From: Candidatus Saccharimonadota bacterium
Lineage (GTDB): Bacteria > Patescibacteriota > Saccharimonadia > Saccharimonadales > Saccharimonadaceae
DNA: 11,885 nucleotides
Direction: 5' to 3'
Assembly: GCA_018064165.1 (NCBI GenBank)
Contig: JAGOZV010000012.1
Coordinates: 1-11,885, forward strand
Made by a program: the position numbers and the translations under genes. The stretch's first letter is position 1. Each line of letters begins with the position of its first letter. Positions 1-5,373 of this stretch are shown one piece after another. Under the pieces are notes generated by a model. It had not been told where the DNA came from. It saw nothing but the letters and a program-made list of their open reading frames with translations, and searched no databases.

Positions 1-189
1 CGCGACATTGATGAGTACGAGAAAATTTATTTAGAAGCCTGGAAGCGTGGCCTTAAAACGACATATTACTTGCACGTTAAACCACGACATCAGTCGGAGC
101 AAACAACGGTTTCAGTTGAAAAAGTTAGAGAACAGAAAGTTCGCACTGGTGGATCAATGGGCGGCTTTAGTTTTGCAAAGAAAAAATAA
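1..189 (+). CDS. nrdA: Ribonucleotide reductase alpha subunit, C-terminal end (partial)
   Basis: Only the last 62 residues and the TAA stop (187-189) are visible; the gene begins before the window. The frame reads through a segment typical of the end of the class I alpha (R1) barrel: ...EAWKRGLKTTYYLHVKPRH, then a tail ending GGFSFAKKK. The alpha subunit binds ribonucleotides and reduces them using a thiyl radical generated by the beta subunit. nrdB follows after 22 bases, the usual nrdAB order. Odd point: most class I alpha tails end in a cysteine pair that re-reduces the active-site disulfide, but there is no cysteine in any of the 62 visible residues. Assignment rests on the KTTYYL region and on the nrdB neighbour; the catalytic part cannot be seen. 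Confidence 0.85.
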   Translation, partial: RDIDEYEKIYLEAWKRGLKTTYYLHVKPRHQSEQTTVSVEKVREQKVRTGGSMGGFSFAKKK

Positions 190-211
190 TTATATAAAGG
201 GGGAAATGAAA

Positions 212-1216
212 ATGGCAAAAAAAACTATAGAAAAACCAAAAGGCATTTTGGGGTCGGGCCTTCGCGATGGCTTGAGTCTCCATCCAATTCGCTATCCTTG
301 GGCTTACGATTTATATAATCAGGCGGTGGCCAATACTTGGTTTCCAAACGAAGTTCAACTTTCGCAAGATCTAGTGGATTTCGAAAAGCTTTCCGATGAC
401 GAAAAGCATGCACTAAAAACCGTTATTAGTTATTTAAATCCTAATGAATTGCTAATAAATAAATCGTTAGCTTTTGGGATTTATCCATATGTTAATGCCG
501 CCGAAGCCCAACTTTATTTAAGTAAGCAAATGTGGGAAGAGGCAAATCATTTCATGTCATTTGAATACATTATTGAAACATTTCCGTTTGACCGTGAAGA
601 GATTTATGCTGCCGGTTTTGGTAAAAAATCACTTGCAGATAAAGCCGCTTTTCAAAATAAACATCTAGAAGTAATGCTAGATCCAAATTTAGATATCAAC
701 ACGCTAGAGGGGAAGAAAGATTTTGTTCGATCGCTAGTGGCCTATAATATTGTGCTTGAAGGAATTTGGTTCTATAGCGGATTTATGGTTGGAATGAATT
801 TCCGTCGTCGTAAATTGTTGCGCAACGTTGGCACGCTTTTAGATTGGATTACAAAAGACGAAAATTTGCACTTAACTTTTGGTATTAATCTACTGCTTAC
901 TATTATGGACGAAAATCCTGAACTGCAAACACAAGAATTTGCTGACGAAATTCGTGAATTAATTTTACAAGCAGTAGAGCTTGAAAAAGCTTACAATAAA
1001 GATATGCTGCCAAATGGCATTTTAGGTGTTAATCCTGAATATGTTAATCAGTACGTTATGCACATGACCGACCGTCGATTGGTGGAACTAGGTTTCGAGC
1101 CAGAGTATGGAGTTGAAAATCCAGCTCAGTGGATGACCACTGCGAACGACACACTAGAGCTTGTTAATTTCTTCGAAAGCACCAATACAAGTTACGAAGT
1201 TAACAGCGTAAAATAA
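212..1216 (+). CDS. nrdB: Ribonucleotide reductase beta subunit, class Ic-like (Phe at radical-Tyr site)
   Basis: 334-residue ferritin-like R2 subunit, normal length. It generates the oxidant that starts ribonucleotide reduction in NrdA. Predicted metal ligands, in order, are E79, E110, H113, E183, E217 and H220, matching E. coli D84, E115, H118, E204, E238 and H241. W43 matches W48, and Y328 in the C-terminal tail matches Y356 of the radical-transfer path. The position of radical Tyr122 is F117, and the first ligand is Glu rather than Asp. Both are hallmarks of Chlamydia trachomatis R2c (Phe127, Glu89), which uses a Mn/Fe cofactor. Start: two in-frame ATGs, 206 and 212. The SD-like AAAGGGGG at 197-204 lies too close to 206 but about 8 bases from 212, so 212 is preferred. 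The frame is open further upstream (GTG at 47), but that part overlaps nrdA. The metal content is inferred, not visible. Confidence 0.95.
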   Translation: MAKKTIEKPKGILGSGLRDGLSLHPIRYPWAYDLYNQAVANTWFPNEVQLSQDLVDFEKLSDDEKHALKTVISYLNPNELLINKSLAFGIYPYVNAAEAQLYLSKQMWEEANHFMSFEYIIETFPFDREEIYAAGFGKKSLADKAAFQNKHLEVMLDPNLDINTLEGKKDFVRSLVAYNIVLEGIWFYSGFMVGMNFRRRKLLRNVGTLLDWITKDENLHLTFGINLLLTIMDENPELQTQEFADEIRELILQAVELEKAYNKDMLPNGILGVNPEYVNQYVMHMTDRRLVELGFEPEYGVENPAQWMTTANDTLELVNFFESTNTSYEVNSVK

Positions 1217-1268
1217 AGTAATCCACAGTTAATCGTTGGCAATTTTACAACTAAAAAAGCCTAGCAAA

Positions 1269-1284
1269 ACGCTACATATAGCGT
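1269..1284. promoter_or_regulatory. NrdR-box-like operator 1
   Basis: A perfect 6-bp inverted repeat with a 4-base centre, ACGCTA-CATA-TAGCGT. It matches 13 of 16 positions of the published NrdR-box consensus acaCwAtATaTwGtgt (Rodionov and Gelfand). NrdR is the repressor of bacterial ribonucleotide reductase genes. The site abuts and overlaps the first base of the TATAAT at 1284-1289, a position suited to repression. It lies just downstream of nrdB. The match was made by eye. Confidence 0.65.
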
Positions 1285-1289
1285 ATAAT
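1284..1289 (+). promoter_or_regulatory. -10 box of the promoter for the 51-residue gene
   Basis: A perfect TATAAT with expected transcription start near 1296-1297, about 38 bases before the ATG at 1335. No good -35 hexamer is seen at 16-18 bp spacing. The -10 is flanked by two NrdR-like sites, so this promoter is probably controlled by deoxynucleotide state. It gives the small gene its own transcription apart from nrdAB. Confidence 0.6.
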
Positions 1290-1300
1290 AAGGATAAGCA

Positions 1301-1316
1301 ACACTAAATAAATAAA
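1301..1316. promoter_or_regulatory. NrdR-box-like operator 2 (degenerate)
   Basis: The sequence starting ACACTAAATA matches the left half of the NrdR consensus well, while the right half is poor (about 10 of 16 positions overall). Its centre is 32 bp from that of the first box, with a 16-bp gap. Paired NrdR boxes are known to sit about three helical turns apart. The spacing is the main reason to call it; alone it would not be convincing. Confidence 0.42.
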
Positions 1317-1334
1317 ACGAGGGGTAAAACCAAA

Positions 1335-1490
1335 ATGAATGCAGCGCAAATAATTAACGACAATATGACTCTTGAAGAAAAGCTTGCAGCAATAGATTCA
1401 GCCATGAATGATGCCGTGGTTTCTTCTTCAAATAATACAGACGGTGCAACAGACCCTGCAGATTTAACGATTTGTCTTGGTTGCGAATAA
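1335..1490 (+). CDS. 51-residue acidic protein with C-terminal CxxC tail, next to nrdAB
   Basis: Unrecognised small protein. The start ATG at 1335 follows GAGGGG (1319-1324) by 10 bases; the stop is TAA at 1488-1490. Residues about 11-28 (MTLEEKLAAIDSAMNDA) look helical, then a Ser/Asn/Thr/Gly/Asp-rich linker (29-41) leads to DPADLTICLGCE, with Cys47 and Cys50 and one final residue. That end resembles the redox-active tails of many ribonucleotide reductase alpha subunits, which close with a cysteine pair and one or two residues. It has a TATAAT promoter with NrdR-like boxes and sits directly after nrdB, while the local NrdA tail has no cysteine. Inference: it may serve as a detached thiol-shuttle tail for NrdA. 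Alternatives are a small redox carrier, a peptide precursor with a helical leader, or a chance frame. It is not NrdH-like, since those glutaredoxin-fold proteins carry CxxC near the N-terminus. Confidence 0.6.
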   Translation: MNAAQIINDNMTLEEKLAAIDSAMNDAVVSSSNNTDGATDPADLTICLGCE

Positions 1491-1502
1491 TTTGTAGCCA
1501 AG
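1476..1502 (+). other. Stem-loop spanning the stop codon of the 51-residue gene
   Basis: The arms 1476-1485 and 1493-1502 can pair over 10 bp in RNA (seven Watson-Crick pairs, three G-U), with a 7-base loop AATAATT that holds the TAA stop. No run of T follows, so it is not a standard intrinsic terminator. It may protect the mRNA 3' end or act as a weak terminator. The arm also encodes part of the CLGCE tail, so coding constraint could explain some of it. Confidence 0.45.
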
Positions 1503-1513
1503 CGACAGCTTAC

Positions 1514-1542
1514 TGTACACGGCCCTTCTTCTCTGATAAAAT
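1514..1542 (+). promoter_or_regulatory. Promoter of the argS operon, almost leaderless
   Basis: Extended -10 TGaTAAAAT (1534-1542) with a weak -35 TGTACA (1514-1519) at 17 bp. The expected start, 1549-1550, is 2-3 bases before the argS ATG at 1552. No Shine-Dalgarno sequence precedes the ATG, which fits leaderless or near-leaderless initiation. Confidence 0.55.
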
Positions 1543-1551
1543 GTAGTAATA

Positions 1552-3282
1552 ATGAACTACCAAAATCATATTGAGCAAATTGTTGATGATTTATATAACA
1601 TCAATAGGCCGGTTGTGCTAACTCGTCCAAAACCAGAGTTTGGCGACTATTCTACCACCATAGCATTAGAGCTTTCTAAGGAATTGAAAAAGCCTCCGCA
1701 GCAAATTGCCGGTGAGTTGCTAGAAAAGCTCAATTCAAATTCCAGTATTTACGAAGCTTCGGTTGCAGGGCCTGGGTTTATTAATTTTCGCGTAAAGGCC
1801 GATGCGCTGGCAAACACATTAAATGAAAAATGGTCGAAGAATTACGGTGCTGGCAGTGATGGCTTGGATAAAACAGTTATTGTAGAGTATCCAAGCAACA
1901 ATATGGCAAAACCTTATAGCATTGGTCATCTGCGTTCAGGAAATCAAGGCTGGGCAGTTAAAATGCTTCATCAAAAAATGGGTTGGAACGTAATCACAGA
2001 CAATCATTTGGGTGATTACGGAACACCATTTGGTGTTTGGGTCGTCGGTTTTCTTAACTTCAGTAGTGAAGAAGAACTAGACAAAAATGGTGTTTATGAA
2101 TTAGGGCGTATTTATATTGAAACCAAAAAAGCTCTAAAAGACGAAGCCGCTGCTGGTAAAAGTGAATTGGCTAGTCAGGTGCAAAATTGGTTATTAAAAC
2201 TAGAGAACAACGACGAGCAAGCTGTAGATTATAGTAAAAAATTTAATGAAATAAGTTTAAATCATATTCATGAAATAATGAATCGTCTGAAAATAAGCAC
2301 CGATTACGAATTTGGTGAAGCCTTTTTTGCGCCAATCGGTAAAAATATTGTTCTAAAACTTATTGAAACCGGAGAAGCAAAAAAGAACGAAGACGGCTCG
2401 GTTGTAATTGATATATCCGAGCAAGGCATTAAAACTCCCGTTTTGGTGCAAAAGTCCAACGGAGCAGCATTATATGCAACCAACGATTTAGCAACTATTA
2501 TGTATCGGGAAGATAATTTTCAGCCAAATAGGGTAGTGTACGCCGTAGGCGATGAACAATCTTTTTATTTCAAGCAACTTTTTGCAGTGGCAAAAAAACT
2601 TAATGTTAATACAGAACTCATTCATTTATCTTTTGGTTTAATAGACCAAATTAACGCAAATGGCGTTCGCGAGAAAATGAGTAGTCGCAAAGGTGTTGTT
2701 TTAATGGAAGAGCTACTAAACACTGCCGAAAAAAAGGCTAAAGAAGTTGTTCAACAAAGGAACGATATTAATAGTGAAGTATCGCAAGAAGATATAGAGA
2801 AGATATCACTGGGAGCAATAAAATTTTCTGATTTTACAGCAGATCGTCGAACAAATATTTTATTTGACTGGGACACAATTTTTTCACTTTCGGGATTTAG
2901 TGGACCATCGGTTCAGTATGCCGCCGTGCGCATTAATAAAATTATAAATAGTGAAAATCTGCAGAATAACTTTGAAGCAAAAATTACTGAAAAAGAACTT
3001 CTAAAAACAGATTATAACTACGAGGCAGAAAAAGGAGTTCTTCTGAAATTATTAGAGTATCCGGTAATTTTAAGGCAAGCATACAATAATTTAGAGCCCC
3101 ATAAAATTGCTACATATTTGTATGAATTAGCGCGCGAAATGAACAGATATTATGAAACTACCAGAATAAAGGAATCGCCAGATAGCGTAAAGGCTCACAG
3201 GATTAATACGTTGAAAAAAGTAAGCTACGTGTTTGCCGACGGATTAAATTTACTAGGTATTGAAGTACCAGAAAGAATGTAA
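1552..3282 (+). CDS. argS: Arginyl-tRNA synthetase
   Basis: 576-residue class I aminoacyl-tRNA synthetase that charges tRNA-Arg in the cytoplasm; usual length for the family. The N-terminal additional domain (about 1-85) ends with VAGPGFINFRV, typical of ArgRS. The HIGH-type ATP motif lies in NNMAKPYSIGHLRS (116-129); its first His is replaced by Ser123, while Gly125 and His126 remain. KMSSRKG at 375-381 is the second class I signature. The C-terminal DALR-type anticodon-binding domain runs from about 455 to 576. It is first in an operon: the next gene starts 15 bases after its stop, behind AAGGAAAGGA (3282-3291). The start at 1552 is taken because a -10 box lies directly upstream and the protein begins at the expected place. 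Confidence 0.97.
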   Translation: MNYQNHIEQIVDDLYNINRPVVLTRPKPEFGDYSTTIALELSKELKKPPQQIAGELLEKLNSNSSIYEASVAGPGFINFRVKADALANTLNEKWSKNYGAGSDGLDKTVIVEYPSNNMAKPYSIGHLRSGNQGWAVKMLHQKMGWNVITDNHLGDYGTPFGVWVVGFLNFSSEEELDKNGVYELGRIYIETKKALKDEAAAGKSELASQVQNWLLKLENNDEQAVDYSKKFNEISLNHIHEIMNRLKISTDYEFGEAFFAPIGKNIVLKLIETGEAKKNEDGSVVIDISEQGIKTPVLVQKSNGAALYATNDLATIMYREDNFQPNRVVYAVGDEQSFYFKQLFAVAKKLNVNTELIHLSFGLIDQINANGVREKMSSRKGVVLMEELLNTAEKKAKEVVQQRNDINSEVSQEDIEKISLGAIKFSDFTADRRTNILFDWDTIFSLSGFSGPSVQYAAVRINKIINSENLQNNFEAKITEKELLKTDYNYEAEKGVLLKLLEYPVILRQAYNNLEPHKIATYLYELAREMNRYYETTRIKESPDSVKAHRINTLKKVSYVFADGLNLLGIEVPERM

Positions 3283-3297
3283 GGAAAGGAATATATC

Positions 3298-3756
3298 ATG
3301 ACAGAAAAATCTAAACCAGTAAAAAACAGAAAAAAGCCAATTAAAGCAATTAAACAAAAAAATGCTGCAATTAAAGAAAAAGCTAAAGAAATTGAAGAAA
3401 AAGCTAAAGAGACCGCGAAAAAAGGAGAAGTGGGAGGGTTCTTCGACTTTCTTAAGGCGCAAAATGTAGCAGGGCTTGCCATTGGTTTAGCTGTTGGAAC
3501 CGCCGCCACCGACACAGTTCGAAAATTTGTTCAAGGTTTTGTTGACCCTATAGTACAGCTATTAATTGGTTCTCAAGAAACTCTTCAGCAATCGGGTTGG
3601 GAGATAAGCCTGTTCGGTCGAACAGCCGATTTTCAGTGGGGGTCATTTTTGTCTTCTTTAATAACACTATTGGCAACCGCAGCTGTAATTTATGCCTTTT
3701 TACGCATAACCGGCTTTTATAAACCGGGCGATTCTGAAGACAAGAAGGGCAAATAA
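3298..3756 (+). CDS. mscL: MscL-type large-conductance mechanosensitive channel with Lys-rich N-terminal extension
   Basis: 152 residues. MscL forms a pentameric inner-membrane pore that opens under membrane tension to release osmolytes. Residues 48-95 (FFDFLKAQNVAGLAIGLAVG... then VDPIVQLLIG) follow the MscL first-helix pattern: a short amphipathic F..F segment, a Gly/Ala-rich pore helix, and the D..P turn. A periplasmic loop (about 96-114) leads to a second helix at 115-137 (FLSSLITLLATAAVIYAFL), followed by a short charged tail. Odd point: residues 1-45 are a Lys/Glu-rich, probably helical extension (KEKAKEIEEKAKETAKK) absent from typical MscL. The gene has a clear SD, lies 15 bp after argS and one base before orn. 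The family call is from pattern; a divergent two-helix membrane protein is the alternative. Confidence 0.78.
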   Translation: MTEKSKPVKNRKKPIKAIKQKNAAIKEKAKEIEEKAKETAKKGEVGGFFDFLKAQNVAGLAIGLAVGTAATDTVRKFVQGFVDPIVQLLIGSQETLQQSGWEISLFGRTADFQWGSFLSSLITLLATAAVIYAFLRITGFYKPGDSEDKKGK

Positions 3757-3757
3757 T

Positions 3758-4306
3758 ATGAAAAAAGCCTCTTTATTATGGGTAGATCTAGAGATGACGG
3801 GGCTAGATCCTAAAGAAGACGCCATTTTAGAAGTCGCCGCCATAGCTACGAACTATGATTTCAAACCCATTGCTACTTATGAAGGGATTGTTAAAGTAGA
3901 TGAAAAAGAATTAGCGAATCTTTTAAAGAAAAATGGAGATTTTTGGAATGCTAACCCAAAAGCTCGTGATGGTTTAATAAAACAAAATGCCAGCGGTAAA
4001 GGCTTGCAAGAGATAGAAGACGATCTTCTTAAATTTGTAGAAGAAAACTTCAACCTTAATAAACCAATTTATTTGGCGGGGAATTCTGTACACATGGATC
4101 AAAAATTTATTGAAGTGAATTGGAAAAGATTAACCAAAAAACTACATTACAGAATTTTAGACGTTAGTGCTTGGAAAATTATTTTTGAAAATAAATATAA
4201 AAAGCGTTTTGCTAAACCAGAAGATCATCGCGCCTTAAATGATATTCAGGGAAGTATAGAAGAGCTAAAATATTATTTAAAATATGTAGGAAATCAAAAT
4301 AAATGA
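3758..4306 (+). CDS. orn: Oligoribonuclease (DEDDh 3'-5' exoribonuclease)
   Basis: 182 residues, the normal length. Orn degrades 2-5-nucleotide RNA fragments left by other RNases, and the dinucleotide pGpG where cyclic-di-GMP is used. The exonuclease motifs are all present: ExoI WVDLEMTGLD with D10 and E12, ExoII GNSVHMDQKF with D114, and ExoIII HRALNDI with H157 and D162. The ILEVAAIATN and ILDVSAWK segments are also characteristic. AAGAAGGG (3741-3748) inside the end of mscL serves as SD; only one base separates the two genes. The stop TGA (4304-4306) overlaps the next ATG as ATGA, implying translational coupling, and shows that TGA is a stop in this genome. Confidence 0.96.
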   Translation: MKKASLLWVDLEMTGLDPKEDAILEVAAIATNYDFKPIATYEGIVKVDEKELANLLKKNGDFWNANPKARDGLIKQNASGKGLQEIEDDLLKFVEENFNLNKPIYLAGNSVHMDQKFIEVNWKRLTKKLHYRILDVSAWKIIFENKYKKRFAKPEDHRALNDIQGSIEELKYYLKYVGNQNK

Positions 4307-4635
4307 AAGATTTCAACATACCAGAATATTTATTGTCGCTAGATCAAGTAATTATAGATAATGAAATAGACCCCAAGTTAACAGTTTATAAAACAAAAGT
4401 GGGCAACGAACAAAAGATTTTTGCAGTTTTAGCTAAAGACTCAAACCCTTTGCAGATAACATTAAAATGCGATCGTTTATTGGCTAAAAAATTACGTGAA
4501 GAATATGAAACAGTTATGCCTGCACAAAATATGAGTAAAAATTATTGGAATAGTATTTTGTGCACAGGACAATTACCGGCAGAAGATTTAAAAGATTTAA
4601 TTAATTTAAGCTATTACTTAGTTAAAAATAGTTAA
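4303..4635 (+). CDS. MmcQ/YjbR family protein
   Basis: 110 residues. The pattern LTVYKTKVGNEQKIFAVLA, ITLKCDRLLAKKLREEYETV and NMSKNYWNSI..G.LP...LKDLI..SYYLV matches the MmcQ/YjbR (CyaY-like, double-wing) fold. Members are small single-domain proteins, some proposed to bind DNA, and mostly of unknown role. There are no membrane segments. It is the last gene of the argS operon, coupled to orn by an ATGA overlap. Its TAA stop (4633-4635) shares the palindrome TTAA with the stop of the convergent membrane-protein gene. The family call is firm; the function is not known. Confidence 0.85.
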   Translation: MKDFNIPEYLLSLDQVIIDNEIDPKLTVYKTKVGNEQKIFAVLAKDSNPLQITLKCDRLLAKKLREEYETVMPAQNMSKNYWNSILCTGQLPAEDLKDLINLSYYLVKNS

Positions 4636-5273
4636 ACAGCTGGACGAATTTCTGTATTAAATTCTTCAAATTGTTTAATCAGTGGGGCAAGATCGTCTAC
4701 GCCTTTAATAAGTGCTGCCTGCATATCTACTCCAACATTACCTTTTGAGACCTGTTCCATAAGTAGTTGAAGGCTTACGAGTGCGTGTGTTATTTCTATG
4801 GCATAAACTTCGTCAAAATTACCGTTTAGTCTAGCTTCTTCTAGCGTTGCTTCCATCTCTTTAGAATTTTCGACAGCCAATATTTTTTTATTGTCTTTCA
4901 TTTTGTCCATTTTAATACTTTTTGCCGCAAAACCGGGTGTCGTTTCTTTAATAATGTTTTCTAATGTTAAAGAAAGAGTCATGTTAACAGCACGTAGCTT
5001 AGTGCTCTTTATTTGTTTTTCTTTTATAGAGTTAGTGACAACATTGTTTGTAGCGTAAAGTTTGCCGGCTAATTTAGACACATTATTTAAGCTGCCAGCA
5101 GTTAAACTTGAAACTGCAAATAACAAGACTAAAACGGTCACAAGACCAATTCCGCCAAATATTAAAATCTTTTTTAAAGATGGCCCGTCGGATTTTTGTG
5201 GTGCAGCAGAGATTTCGTCCAAATAATCGGTTGAAAGAGGTGCTTGATTGGGTGCTTGTTGATTAGGATTCAT
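4632..5273 (-). CDS. Single-pass membrane protein of unknown function
   Basis: 213 residues, not recognised. Residues 1-32 are Asn/Gln/Pro-rich and probably disordered, then LKK at 33-35 leads into a hydrophobic helix (about 36-58, ILIFGGIGLVTVLVLLFAV). The remaining 150 residues are mostly helical, probably outside, and contain no cysteine. The positive charge before the helix suggests N-in topology. It stands alone on the minus strand, divergent from dnaG over a 100-bp gap and convergent with the YjbR gene. Start: the ATG at 5273 has AAAGG only one base upstream, too close for a normal SD. An acidic and helical extracytoplasmic part suggests a surface or cell-envelope protein, but no enzyme motif is visible. 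Confidence 0.8.
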   Translation of the reverse strand: MNPNQQAPNQAPLSTDYLDEISAAPQKSDGPSLKKILIFGGIGLVTVLVLLFAVSSLTAGSLNNVSKLAGKLYATNNVVTNSIKEKQIKSTKLRAVNMTLSLTLENIIKETTPGFAAKSIKMDKMKDNKKILAVENSKEMEATLEEARLNGNFDEVYAIEITHALVSLQLLMEQVSKGNVGVDMQAALIKGVDDLAPLIKQFEEFNTEIRPAV

Positions 5274-5297
5274 ACCTTTAATTTAAGCATAAAAACC

Positions 5298-5303
5298 ATT
5301 CTA
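5298..5303 (-). promoter_or_regulatory. Candidate -10 box for the minus-strand membrane-protein gene
   Basis: On the minus strand TAGAAT (5 of 6 to consensus) lies 16 bp after TTTACG. Seven bases later is an ATG at 5290 opening a six-codon frame (MLKLKV) whose TGA overlaps the real start as ATGA. A second candidate, TAAATT at 5285-5280, would place transcription start on the main ATG at 5273. The two cannot be separated by eye. Confidence 0.35.
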
Positions 5304-5361
5304 ATTAAAGAGGCGTATTCGTAAAAATTTTGCTGGTGCTTTATTATCTCCTTTGCTGATA

Positions 5362-5367
5362 TATAAT
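5362..5367 (+). promoter_or_regulatory. Leaderless promoter (-10 box) of dnaG-rpoD
   Basis: Perfect TATAAT, six bases before the dnaG ATG at 5374. The usual 6-7-base distance from -10 to transcription start places +1 on the A of the ATG, so the mRNA is predicted to be leaderless. No SD precedes the ATG and no clear -35 is seen. The arrangement matches that at polA (8718-8723) and, on the minus strand, the kinase gene. Confidence 0.65.
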
Positions 5368-5373
5368 AGGTGT

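Noticed and set aside
47..211. NrdB extended upstream to a GTG at 47
   Set aside because: This part overlaps the nrdA end in another frame, has no NrdB-like sequence, and an SD-like AAAGGGGG precedes the ATG at 212.
1217..1268. Intrinsic terminator after nrdB
   Set aside because: No GC-rich stem followed by a T-run; the only strong inverted repeat nearby (1269-1284) fits an NrdR box better.
1304..1501. Minus-strand frame opposite the 51-residue gene (65 residues, hydrophobic end)
   Set aside because: No SD or promoter on that strand; the plus-strand frame has an SD, a promoter and a sensible end, so this is probably a shadow.
3225..3515. Phe/Ser-rich minus-strand frames over the argS-mscL junction
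   Set aside because: These are antisense of the Lys/Glu-rich MscL extension; composition is explained by that strand.
4303..4306. TGA read as Gly/Trp (alternative genetic code)
   Set aside because: orn ends at TGA at the expected length and position, and no gene has an in-frame TGA, so the standard bacterial code holds.
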